The position numbers and the translations under genes are program-made. From assembly GCA_017632155.1 (NCBI GenBank), contig JAGBRZ010000147.1, forward strand, positions 1 to 12,392: a stretch of DNA of 12,392 nucleotides, given 5' to 3'. How positions within the stretch are numbered: the first letter of the stretch is position 1; the number at the start of each line of letters is the position of its first letter. Under the pieces are notes generated by a model. The model saw only the letters and a program-made list of their open reading frames with translations, did not search any database and had not been told where the DNA came from. Source of the stretch: Clostridia bacterium. Lineage in GTDB: Bacteria; Bacillota_A; Clostridia; Oscillospirales; CAG-272. Of this stretch, positions 1 through 6,539 are shown one piece after another.

Positions 1-52
1 ATCTTCCAAAAACTTTCCGCTGCTGTTGTCTATTGTTTTATTATAATTGGAT

Positions 53-142
53 AATTTCCGCAACGGCGGAAATTTACCTTCATATTGCCGCAGCAACGGC
101 TCTGTCGGTTTTCTGAAAGAAAACGGCGGTGTTTAGCCGCCG
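53..142. repeat. Hairpin-rich gene-free leader region (upstream part)
   Basis: No gene is visible in 1-258. This part holds three inverted repeats: 53-61 with 66-74 (9 bp, loop AACG), 108-114 with 118-124 (7 bp, loop GAA), and 124-130 with 136-142 (7 bp including one G-T pair). A TATAAT-like hexamer at 42-47 has no credible -35 partner, so I do not call a promoter. The hairpins may belong to the same family as the array that follows at 156-241. Their role is unknown. Confidence 0.6.
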
Positions 143-155
143 AGGCAGAGTCGAC

Positions 156-241
156 ATTTGCCGCAGGCAAATACACCATCATTCTCGCGAAGCGAGATCA
201 TCATTCTGCCGAAGGCAGATTATCATTCGCGCGAAGCGCGA
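156..241. repeat. Tandem 22-bp hairpin array, spacer nnATCAT
   Basis: Three hairpins repeat with an exact 22-bp period: TCTCGC-GAA-GCGAGA at 183-197, TCTGCC-GAA-GGCAGA at 205-219 and TCGCGC-GAA-GCGCGA at 227-241. Each is preceded by a 7-base spacer ending in ATCAT (CCATCAT, TCATCAT, TTATCAT). A related hairpin, ATTTGCC-GCA-GGCAAAT, lies at 156-172. Spacer, triloop and the outer TC...GA pairs are constant. The inner stem changes on both arms together, so pairing is kept while sequence is not. The array ends 17 bases before the start codon of the flavin reductase gene, so it may be part of its 5' leader. A second array with another spacer lies at 5668-5756. Confidence 0.85.
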
Positions 242-258
242 CAGAATAGGAGCTAAAA

Positions 259-843
259 ATGTCCAAACAAGAATGGAAAGGCGGCGCACTTCTCGCGCCT
301 CTGCCTGCTGTAATAGTAACCTCTGCCCGCGAGGGCGAAAAGCCGAACGCTATCACCATCGCTTGGTGCGGCATCATCTCGACACATCCGCCCGCGCTCT
401 ATATCTCTGTGCGCCCCTCGCGCCATTCGTACGAGATCATAAAGGAAACGGGCGAATTCTGCGTCAATCTCGTGCCCGTAAGCCTCGTCCGCGCCGCCGA
501 TACCTGCGGTGTGCTGACGGGAAGAAAGGTCGATAAGTTCGAAAAATGCAAGCTTACGCCCGAAAAATGCTTCAAGATCTCCGCGCCCGCCATCGCCGAG
601 TCGCCGCTGACTCTCGAATGCAAGCTCCGCGAGATCATTCCGCAGGGCTCGCACGATATGTTCATCGCCGACATTGTCGCAACGGGAGTTGACGAGTCGC
701 TGATCGACGAGAAGGGAAGCCTCCACCTCGGCAAGGCAAACCTTTCCGCATTTGCCCATGGAGAGTATTTTGAACTCGGAAAAACGATAGGGACGTTTGG
801 GTACTCAGTAAGGAAAAAGAAGAAAAATCAAAAAAAGAAATGA
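259..843 (+). CDS. Flavin reductase family protein (FMN-binding split barrel)
   Basis: A 194-residue protein of the flavin reductase-like / flavoredoxin family. Members bind FMN in a split barrel and move electrons from NAD(P)H or reduced carriers to flavin. The barrel start is at about residues 9-75, with the typical NAITIAWCG stretch followed by Pro-Pro-Ala-Leu-Tyr, then RHSYEIIKETGEFCVNLV, a segment in these proteins that contacts FMN. The C-terminal half has GSHDMFIADIVA and the closing HGEYFELG and GTFGYSV stretches. Length is normal for the family. The start is set by AGGAG at 249-253, a few bases before the ATG. The last ten residues are almost all Lys, an unusual basic tail. It is the first gene of a probable pair with the lipoprotein 16 bases downstream. 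The in vivo electron donor and acceptor cannot be read from the sequence. Confidence 0.88.
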   Translation: MSKQEWKGGALLAPLPAVIVTSAREGEKPNAITIAWCGIISTHPPALYISVRPSRHSYEIIKETGEFCVNLVPVSLVRAADTCGVLTGRKVDKFEKCKLTPEKCFKISAPAIAESPLTLECKLREIIPQGSHDMFIADIVATGVDESLIDEKGSLHLGKANLSAFAHGEYFELGKTIGTFGYSVRKKKKNQKKK

Positions 844-859
844 TATTGAGGTATTACAA

Positions 860-2161
860 ATGAAGTTAAAATGCATTTTCACATTCATTTTTTCGCTTAT
901 TATGACTTTTTCCCTCGTTGCTTGTAATGGCGATGGGGAGGAAACCGTTCCCGAAACCACGGAAATGATACAGGAGAGCACCGTTGAGGCGGTTGATCTT
1001 GATCTTCATATTGTTCAGGGCGGTGAAAGCGAATATGTTATAGTCCGACCCGAATCAAGCAAGGATGATGTTATATCCGCTATGCAGCAGCTTCGCAACA
1101 GTATCAAAGATAAATACGGCATTTCCCTGAGGCTTGACACCGATGGCAAGCGAAAGCCGGGAACTGAGCCCGAGTATCAGATACTCATTGGCTCCACCAA
1201 GGAGCCCGAAAGCGCGGGAGCAACCGAGTTTATCTCATCTCTCAATCGCGAGGAGGCATCATTTGTGATCGAAGCGCACGAAAAAAGACTTGTCATAGTT
1301 GCGACGAACGCGGCTATGTACGATGCGGCGCTAAACTTTTTGGAAGAGAATTTTATGAAAAACAACGAAATGACCGTTCCGTGCGGCTTCAAGCACCGTG
1401 CGGAAATAGAAACACTGACACTTCCGATCTTTGAGCCGGGCAACGAGCTGGCGGTTTCGATGAAGGAGCTCTATACCATCAAAACTCACACTGATGCAAA
1501 CGGCATAAATTGCCGCATCATTCAAGGGGCGTGCACAGACGGTGAGTATCTTTACACCTGCCTCAATGACGGTGCATCAAGCGGCGCGGTGACAACAATC
1601 GTCAAAACCGAACTCGTCACGGGAAAGGTGGTTGCGAAATACGAGGGAATTATGATTGATCACGCAAACGATCTGACCTATAATCCCAAAACAAAGGAAA
1701 TACTTGCCTGCCATAACTCTCCCAGAAATCAGCTGATTTCGATCTTCGATGCAGAAACAATGGCATATAAGGAAACAAAAACGATCAGACACAGTATCTA
1801 CTCTATCGAATATGACGAATTTGAGGATTGCTATTGGGTTGGAATTTCGGGCAGCTACAATTTTGTACGCTATGACAGCAAGCTTAAAGGGTATGGTTCG
1901 CAGATCCACGGCTATGAAAACGGATTTACCAAGCAGGGAATGGATGCCGATGAAAATTACATCTACTTCGTTCTTTACAACACTAACTGCATTGCGATCT
2001 ACAACAAAAAGGGCGAGTATATCCGCCAAGTTGACCTACCCGTGACCAAGGGCGAGCCTGAGAACATCAGCCACGTCGGTGATTTGTTCTATATCGTCTA
2101 TAATAATTCCTCTTGGACAGGAGGAATCGTTTACGAAGTCGCGATCACGGAAAAAAAGTGA
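860..2161 (+). CDS. Secreted lipoprotein, alpha/beta N-terminal domain plus probable beta-propeller
   Basis: A 433-residue lipoprotein. A hydrophobic signal sequence ends in the lipobox LVAC, so Cys22 would be lipidated and the protein held on the outer face of the membrane. An acidic, Thr-rich linker runs to about residue 45. Residues 50-180 form an alpha/beta domain with YVIVRP (59-64) and QILIGSTKEPES (107-118). The same two landmarks occur at almost the same positions in the minus-strand lipoprotein ending at 2215. Residues 195-433 contain repeated strand patterns such as TDGEYLYTCLND and ADENYIYFVLYN, which suggest a beta-propeller with no visible catalytic motif. GAGG precedes the ATG by about nine bases. 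The 16-base gap to the flavin reductase suggests cotranscription, although the functions do not clearly connect. A role in glycan or cell-surface binding is only inference. Confidence 0.75.
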   Translation: MKLKCIFTFIFSLIMTFSLVACNGDGEETVPETTEMIQESTVEAVDLDLHIVQGGESEYVIVRPESSKDDVISAMQQLRNSIKDKYGISLRLDTDGKRKPGTEPEYQILIGSTKEPESAGATEFISSLNREEASFVIEAHEKRLVIVATNAAMYDAALNFLEENFMKNNEMTVPCGFKHRAEIETLTLPIFEPGNELAVSMKELYTIKTHTDANGINCRIIQGACTDGEYLYTCLNDGASSGAVTTIVKTELVTGKVVAKYEGIMIDHANDLTYNPKTKEILACHNSPRNQLISIFDAETMAYKETKTIRHSIYSIEYDEFEDCYWVGISGSYNFVRYDSKLKGYGSQIHGYENGFTKQGMDADENYIYFVLYNTNCIAIYNKKGEYIRQVDLPVTKGEPENISHVGDLFYIVYNNSSWTGGIVYEVAITEKK

Positions 2162-2170
2162 TCAATAAAG

Positions 2171-2203
2171 AAAGAATCCGCCTGAAGATCAGGCGGATTC
2201 TTT
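2171..2203. terminator. Bidirectional rho-independent terminator
   Basis: A perfect 15-bp stem (2171-2185 with 2189-2203) has a three-base loop AGA. It lies between the convergent genes ending at 2161 and 2215. The stem starts with AAA and ends with TTT, so it can serve both strands; the T-run is short on either side. Confidence 0.88.
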
Positions 2204-2214
2204 GGTTTAATATA

Positions 2215-3603
2215 TTATTGATATTTCGTATCCCACACGCGTATCTTATAAAAATGACCGCTTGTTGAAGTAATAGTCAGCTCTTTGCCGCCTTTAAAAA
2301 AGACTGCAGTTTGACTTGTCCAGGTCTTAAACGCGCCGTCGGGATAAATGAAAACGAAGCTTCCGTCATCGAAATTACCGACGCCCTTAATGTTTGCGCG
2401 GTCGAGAATTTCGTGACCTGCGTAGTCGGTTCGGAAGGTCTTGGTGTTCTTATCAAACTGATAAACGTGCGAGCCCGTGGTGACCCAAAGAGCGTCCTTA
2501 TTGCCGTAAACGGGCGCAAGATCGTGCGACCAATCGCTCGGGATCGTCGCGCGGAGAGTCGTGTCCTCTGTGACCGTTACCTTGCTGCCGTCAAGAGTTA
2601 CCCGATATGCGGTCAAAGTGGTTCTTCCGATCGCCCAAAGGACCTGAAGCTCTTCATCCCAAAGAACTCCGTGTGCATCCTCAAGCACAACGCTTGCGGA
2701 GGCGGTTCTTGAAAGATTTTTGTCGGTGGTAAAGAATCGAACCTCGCCGCCCGAGCTCGATGCGATTGCGATCACGCCGTTCGGCATAAGCTCAATGCTG
2801 TGCGGATTGCTTGCCGCTCCCTCGGTGCGCCACAAAAGCTTGCCCTCGGGGTAGGAGATCATGCAGCCGTAGCTGTTGCCGCAAACGGCAAGCGCAACGT
2901 CGCCGTATTTCTCCGAGTGGCGGAATTTCGTACCCGCAATGTTATAATAGGGCATCTTGTAGGACCAAACAAGCGAACCATCGTCAAGCTTGCCTTCGGA
3001 AATATCGTAAACCTCAAGATGCGAGTTGCCTTGATTGGTCAGCGCAACAAGATATGCGCCGCGCTCGATCTTTTGCTTGATATCTGTATTTTTATCCAAA
3101 ACGAATCCGTTTTCTGCACTCAGCATCGCTAAAAACGCCTCAACGGCGCGCGCCGTCATCAGGTCGCTTCCACCCGCAATAACGATCTTTGACCCAATAA
3201 CGCGGATGAGGTATTCGTCGGCGGTAAGTCCCGTGCAAGCTTCCACACTTTCGGGGCGGTTGGTCGCGCCGATCAGGATCTCGCAGATCTCGCCAACATC
3301 CTCATTCGGCATAAGAAAATCGGTTGTAATCGAAAAATCGCCGCCCGTCAATTCCTTGAGAGCTTTTTTCAGATCAATGCCGAGCTGTTTCATACCGTCA
3401 CTTCCCTCATCGGGACGAACAATGCGATAGAGCGCTTCGCCGTTTTCATTCAAAAGACCGACTGTAGTGGGTACGGGTTCGGTTTCTGGCAGGGTTTCGA
3501 TTGCCCCTGCGGTAGTTTCAACGGGAACCTCACCCCCGCCGACACACGAAACTGCGCCAAAAATAAGCAGAATCGCGAAAATTAAAGAGATGAATTTTTT
3601 CAT
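2215..3603 (-). CDS. Secreted lipoprotein with DUF6528-like propeller domain
   Basis: A 462-residue lipoprotein. The leader starts MKKFISLIFA and the lipobox ends at Cys20, followed by Gly-Gly-Gly and a Thr/Glu/Pro linker to about residue 48. An N-terminal alpha/beta domain (about 50-175) has YRIVRP at 59-64 and EILIGATNRPES at 108-119, matching the domain in the gene at 860-2161. Residues 183-462 look like a beta-propeller. The stretch around NPHSIELMPNG (266-276), followed by IAIASSSGG, resembles what I recall of the DUF6528 family; this is recollection, not a search. I chose the ATG at 3603, which has AAAGGA about nine bases upstream, over a TTG at 3639 that would overlap the previous gene. 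It follows the SGNH gene by 23 bases and is probably cotranscribed from the promoter at 5260-5288. A carbohydrate-binding role is inference. Confidence 0.78.
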   Translation of the reverse strand: MKKFISLIFAILLIFGAVSCVGGGEVPVETTAGAIETLPETEPVPTTVGLLNENGEALYRIVRPDEGSDGMKQLGIDLKKALKELTGGDFSITTDFLMPNEDVGEICEILIGATNRPESVEACTGLTADEYLIRVIGSKIVIAGGSDLMTARAVEAFLAMLSAENGFVLDKNTDIKQKIERGAYLVALTNQGNSHLEVYDISEGKLDDGSLVWSYKMPYYNIAGTKFRHSEKYGDVALAVCGNSYGCMISYPEGKLLWRTEGAASNPHSIELMPNGVIAIASSSGGEVRFFTTDKNLSRTASASVVLEDAHGVLWDEELQVLWAIGRTTLTAYRVTLDGSKVTVTEDTTLRATIPSDWSHDLAPVYGNKDALWVTTGSHVYQFDKNTKTFRTDYAGHEILDRANIKGVGNFDDGSFVFIYPDGAFKTWTSQTAVFFKGGKELTITSTSGHFYKIRVWDTKYQ

Positions 3604-3626
3604 TAAAAATAATTCCTTTTGTTTGT

Positions 3627-5228
3627 TCAATTTCCGCAATACTTCTTCGCGATCTCGCGCAGAGATTTTGCGGTTGCGGCGGAGTTTCCGTTGGTTTCTG
3701 CGGTTTCGGGAAGCTCCTTGTCGAAGACGGAGCTATAGATCATAGCCGCCTGAAGGTAGCCAAGGCCGATCTTTTCGGGGTCCTTGTATTCGTGGTAAGC
3801 CTCGCCGTAGTTGATAACGCCGATTCCGAATTCAGCCGCCCACTTGTCGGCAAGTTCCTTGAAGTATGCGCTTCCTTCTGCCGCGGAATATGTTTCCTTC
3901 TTGCCCGAATCGGTATATCCGGGGTCGCCGCCCGCTGTTGTGAAGATGCCGGGCTTCGATTTGCTGTTAAGCGTGAAGAGGAAAATGTTATCTGTTTCCG
4001 CCTTGAACAGAGGCATAACGGCGCGAAGCGCGGCAAGCTCGCTTTCCTGAACGTCGGTGGCGGATTTGGTGATACGGCGTGTGATCTGGATGACAATGGC
4101 ATCCCAGTCATTTCCTTCAAGTGCCGCGCGAAGTCCGAGATCGTTGTTTGCATTCACAAGATCGTTCATAACGAAAGTCGAGCTGCGAACGTACTGCGAA
4201 ATGACGGTTCTGCCGTCCGCTTCCTTGACAAGCTTGCCGAAAACACTCGCGCAGGAGTAATCGTCCATCAGATTCGAGCCGACGATCAGAAGGTTGAAGG
4301 GCTTGTCGGCGGATTCCTCCGTAAGGTCGGGCACAAGCCCGCCAAGAACGGTGTCGCTTGCGATGCCTTCAAGCACACCCGCTGCGGGCGCGGCAGATAT
4401 AGTATACGGGATCATCTCCGCTTTTTCACCGAAAACTGTGGTGTAAATGACTGCCGCGGCGAGATATGAGCCGATTGGCGAGGGGTGACGCTCATCGGAA
4501 TGATAAAGATTAAATTCGGGATACTTTGCGATGCAGTTTTCAAAAGCATAACCCGCAAGCGCAACCTTGACGCCGAGCGATGCCGCAAATTCAAGGTTGA
4601 CCTCGTGCATGAACGCCGTGTGCGGCTTTCTGCCCATCAGGTGAGTCGCAACCTCGGTCATACTTGTCGGATTCTGCGCCTTGTATTCAACAACGTTTCC
4701 GTTGTTGTTACCCCAAACGGAGTAGAGAAGCACGTCGCCGCCCGCGGCTTTCGCGAGCTCCTGAATCTTCTTTGCGGATGCAAGCTCAGCCTCTTTTACC
4801 GTGTTTTCATAGGGAGAAATGCGGCGTGAGGGCTCGATGATGACAAGATCCCACGGATTGTTTTTGAGCAGCGGAATCGCCTGCTTGCCGACCTCGGTGC
4901 GCTCGTCGGTGAAATCCGAGATGGTAGCACTTCCCTTGGTTACGGATTTGACGTTGACCTTTTTGCCGTTCGCGGTCGCGATCCGCGCGAAAAGGTCGGG
5001 CATATCGTTGTAGTACATCAGGCTGTTGCCGAGGAAAAGAATGTTCAAAGTTTTGTCCTCCTGAATCTGTTCGGTAGTTTCCGGCGCGGGATCTGTCGCG
5101 GCTTCGGTTTCGGGAATGTCGGTGGTGCCATCGGCAACCGTCGTGACATTCTCCGCGCCGCCGCCCGAGCAAGCAACCGCCGAAAATGTAAGCAATATTG
5201 CAAGAATTAAAGAAATGAACTTTTTCAT
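3627..5228 (-). CDS. Lipoprotein with two SGNH/GDSL-type domains, the second inactive
   Basis: A 533-residue lipoprotein with leader MKKFISLILA, Cys20 as the lipidated residue, and a Thr/Glu/Ala-rich linker to about residue 58. Domain 1 (about 60-270) is an SGNH hydrolase, an esterase fold often used to remove acetyl groups from glycans. GNSLMYYND carries the nucleophile Ser69, and HSDERHP carries Asp245 and His248 near its end. Domain 2 (about 309-505) is a duplicate: NDWDAIVIQITRRI at 373-386 mirrors NPWDLVIIEPSRRI at 124-137. In domain 2 the first motif reads GSNL, putting Asn319 at the nucleophile position, and the Asp/His positions are Tyr481 and Pro484. Domain 2 should therefore be non-catalytic and may bind substrate. 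The ATG at 5228 has AAAGGA upstream; a longer frame from 5291 would begin upstream of the likely promoter. DUF4886 is a possible family name. The substrate is unknown. Confidence 0.82.
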   Translation of the reverse strand: MKKFISLILAILLTFSAVACSGGGAENVTTVADGTTDIPETEAATDPAPETTEQIQEDKTLNILFLGNSLMYYNDMPDLFARIATANGKKVNVKSVTKGSATISDFTDERTEVGKQAIPLLKNNPWDLVIIEPSRRISPYENTVKEAELASAKKIQELAKAAGGDVLLYSVWGNNNGNVVEYKAQNPTSMTEVATHLMGRKPHTAFMHEVNLEFAASLGVKVALAGYAFENCIAKYPEFNLYHSDERHPSPIGSYLAAAVIYTTVFGEKAEMIPYTISAAPAAGVLEGIASDTVLGGLVPDLTEESADKPFNLLIVGSNLMDDYSCASVFGKLVKEADGRTVISQYVRSSTFVMNDLVNANNDLGLRAALEGNDWDAIVIQITRRITKSATDVQESELAALRAVMPLFKAETDNIFLFTLNSKSKPGIFTTAGGDPGYTDSGKKETYSAAEGSAYFKELADKWAAEFGIGVINYGEAYHEYKDPEKIGLGYLQAAMIYSSVFDKELPETAETNGNSAATAKSLREIAKKYCGN

Positions 5229-5259
5229 AAGAAATACCGTCCTTTCATTCGTTGGTTTT

Positions 5260-5288
5260 ATTATAGCATAAAATGCATTTATTTGCAA
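5260..5288 (-). promoter_or_regulatory. Sigma-A promoter of the lipoprotein operon
   Basis: On the minus strand, TTGCAA (5288-5283), a 17-base spacer and TATAAT (5265-5260) with an extended TGC just upstream. Transcription would start about 25 bases before the ATG at 5228. Confidence 0.75.
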
Positions 5289-5355
5289 CAAAAAACCGAC
5301 AAATATGCGATTTTATATTATTTTAAAAAAAGTTGAATATTTTTTCAAGAAACAC

Positions 5356-5384
5356 TTGACAAACAGAATAATTTATGCTATAAT
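5356..5384 (+). promoter_or_regulatory. Sigma-A promoter of tRNA-Arg
   Basis: A consensus TTGACA (5356-5361), a 17-base spacer and TATAAT (5379-5384) with TGC before the -10 box. It lies about 30 bases upstream of the tRNA. A perfect promoter is expected for a strongly expressed stable RNA. Confidence 0.9.
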
Positions 5385-5414
5385 ATTTAGGCGTTATACG
5401 AGATATAACGAAAT

Positions 5415-5491
5415 GCGCCGTTAGCTCAGCCGGATAGAGTGTTTGGCTACGAACCAAAAGGCCGGGGGTTCGAGTCCCTCACGGCGCGCCA
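5415..5491 (+). tRNA. tRNA-Arg (anticodon ACG)
   Basis: A 77-base cloverleaf. The acceptor GCGCCGT pairs with ACGGCGC, followed by discriminator G and encoded CCA. The anticodon stem TTTGG/CCAAA encloses loop CTACGAA, giving anticodon ACG (read as inosine-CG after editing), so it decodes CGN arginine codons. The T-arm is GGGGG-TTCGAGT-CCCTC at 5464-5480. It has its own promoter and terminator and is a single-gene unit. Confidence 0.96.
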
Positions 5492-5529
5492 TAACAAAAG
5501 CCCACAGCAAAGCTGTGGGCTTTTGTTAT
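5491..5529 (+). terminator. Rho-independent terminator of tRNA-Arg
   Basis: A perfect 18-bp stem (5491-5508 with 5512-5529) with loop AAA begins at the last base of the tRNA CCA. TTTT lies within the 3' arm. Confidence 0.88.
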
Positions 5530-5546
5530 GCCACCCCGTTCGATAA

Positions 5547-5653
5547 CTCGGAACCCCGATGTGGTTTCGCAGGCGAAACCACATCACTGTTCGCGCTATT
5601 GCCAAATAAAATTATCACGCCCAATTATGCGCGAACTGGGGGTTCAGAGTCCC
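5547..5653 (+). ncRNA. Folded post-tRNA element, copy A (tRNA-T-arm copy at 3' end)
   Basis: A compact foldable element of unknown kind. An outer stem GAACCCC (5551-5557) pairs with GGGGTTC (5639-5645); a further CTC/GAG (5547-5549 with 5647-5649) follows across one mismatch. Inside are a 12-bp hairpin (5558-5569 with 5574-5585, loop CAGG) and a second stem GTTCGCGC/GCGCGAAC (5589-5596 with 5629-5636), whose loop ends in CCCAATTAT. The 3' end, GGGGGTTC-A-GAGTCCC (5638-5653), copies the upstream tRNA-Arg T-arm (5464-5478) with one extra A, 174 bases downstream. The same architecture, with different stems, follows tRNA-Pro at 12145-12241. Whether it acts as RNA, as folded DNA, or only as the scar of a mobile element cannot be told here. 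Confidence 0.6.
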
Positions 5654-5656
5654 GGA

Positions 5657-5756
5657 CGAAATATTTCGCACTCGCTCCGTTCGGGTGCACTTAACTCACG
5701 GCAACGCCGTGACCTTAACTCCGCCGAAGGTGGATCTTAACTCGCGCCCCGCGCGA
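5657..5756. repeat. Second tandem hairpin array, spacer nCTTAAC
   Basis: After a 12-base palindrome CGAAATATTTCG (5657-5668) and a 7-bp hairpin (5668-5674 with 5682-5688) come three short hairpins: TCACGGC-AAC-GCCGTGA (5696-5712), TCCGCC-GAA-GGTGGA (5720-5734, one G-T pair) and TCGCGC-CCC-GCGCGA (5742-5756). Each is preceded by a 7-base spacer ending CTTAAC (ACTTAAC, CCTTAAC, TCTTAAC), giving periods of 24 and 22 bp. The outer TC...GA pairs are constant, as in the array at 183-241, but the spacer differs. No gene is visible between 5530 and 5809. Confidence 0.8.
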
Positions 5757-5771
5757 AAGCACAAACAAAAC

Positions 5772-5802
5772 TTCAGCCGCATCCGTTTCGGATGCGGCTG
5801 AA
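5772..5802 (-). terminator. Rho-independent terminator for the membrane protein gene
   Basis: A 14-bp perfect stem (5772-5785 with 5789-5802) with a three-base loop lies eight bases past the stop codon of the minus-strand gene. On that strand it is followed by GTTTTGTTTG, a fair T-run. Confidence 0.85.
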
Positions 5803-5809
5803 AGTCTAT

Positions 5810-6340
5810 TTAATACTGTCTTCCTCTTCTCATACCAACCGACTCAAAGAAAACGGCGGCGAGGACAAATATGATCGAAAGAATTCCGAGAACCGAATTT
5901 GCACCGTTTATCACGCTCGATCCGTGCACCACACAAAGCACAGCGGCTCCAACGCAGAAAAGCATCAGCACGCGTCGGGTGTTGAGTATGCCCGTCACAG
6001 TCAGAATATAAACTACGGTGAAAACGGCGTAAATCGATACGAGTGTGACCGTCTGCCAAAGCTCAAGGCCGACGGCGCGGAAAATTATATAAAGCGAACC
6101 GCCCACAATGGGGAAAACCGTGGGAATGAGGCTCTTTTTTCTTGAAAGAAGCATCGCGCCGAAGATGACGCAGCATACCGCGGGCACAAGAAGCTCAATG
6201 ACGAGGTCAAAAAGCAAAAATTCGCCGCTGTATGAGAGAATGAACCCAACCGTCCTTACAGCCGCCGCGGCAAAAAAGAGGAGCGCCGCGAGGATGGCAA
6301 AGGGCGAATCGGGAGAGAGTGTACGTCTGTTATATGACAT
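5810..6340 (-). CDS. Hypothetical six-helix membrane protein
   Basis: A 176-residue integral membrane protein that I do not recognise. About six hydrophobic helices can be seen, near residues 13-35, 43-65, 71-88, 95-118, 123-138 and 148-166. The loop after the second helix is SRKKS, there is a TRR between helices four and five, and the tail is RRGRQY. These basic loops suggest cytoplasmic faces. No enzyme motif is visible. The ATG at 6340 is preceded by GGGAG at good spacing, so I prefer it to a longer frame from 6388. It has its own promoter (6423-6451) and terminator (5772-5802), so it is transcribed alone. Its composition matches the GC-richer left half of the window. Confidence 0.78.
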   Translation of the reverse strand: MSYNRRTLSPDSPFAILAALLFFAAAAVRTVGFILSYSGEFLLFDLVIELLVPAVCCVIFGAMLLSRKKSLIPTVFPIVGGSLYIIFRAVGLELWQTVTLVSIYAVFTVVYILTVTGILNTRRVLMLFCVGAAVLCVVHGSSVINGANSVLGILSIIFVLAAVFFESVGMRRGRQY

Positions 6341-6422
6341 TTTTATCTCCCTCAAAACGAAATTTATAGGAAAGACGAAAAACCCCACATTTGGGGATAT
6401 CGCGTCGAATTATCTACTATAT

Positions 6423-6451
6423 ATTGTACTATGTAGTTTGCCGTTTGTCAA
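6423..6451 (-). promoter_or_regulatory. Sigma-A promoter of the six-helix membrane protein gene
   Basis: On the minus strand, consensus TTGACA (6451-6446), a 17-base spacer and TACAAT (6428-6423). The untranslated leader would be about 75 bases and includes a small CCCCA/TGGGG hairpin at 6383-6396. Confidence 0.85.
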
Positions 6452-6500
6452 GTGTTTTATGCAAATTTGTTTGATGAATTTCTAATATTTTTCTTACAAA

Positions 6501-6532
6501 CAAAAAGAATGCCCCCGAAATGCGGAGGCATT
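6501..6532 (-). terminator. Rho-independent terminator of the PadR operon
   Basis: A ten-bp stem with one G-T pair (6508-6517 with 6523-6532) is followed on the minus strand by CTTTTTG (6507-6501). It lies eight bases past the stop of the secreted protein gene. Confidence 0.88.
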
Positions 6533-6539
6533 GATATCA

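Noticed and set aside
42..47. TATAAT-like hexamer as promoter for the flavin reductase gene
   Set aside because: There is no acceptable -35 box at 16-18 bases, so it is not supported.
129..536. 135-residue open frame through the hairpin array into the flavin reductase gene
   Set aside because: The Arg/His-rich translation comes from the GC-rich hairpins, and it overlaps a well-supported gene in another frame.
5443..5694. 83-residue plus-strand open frame from tRNA-Arg into the folded element
   Set aside because: It starts inside the tRNA and crosses a perfect terminator hairpin; there is no ribosome site and the coding looks like structured RNA.
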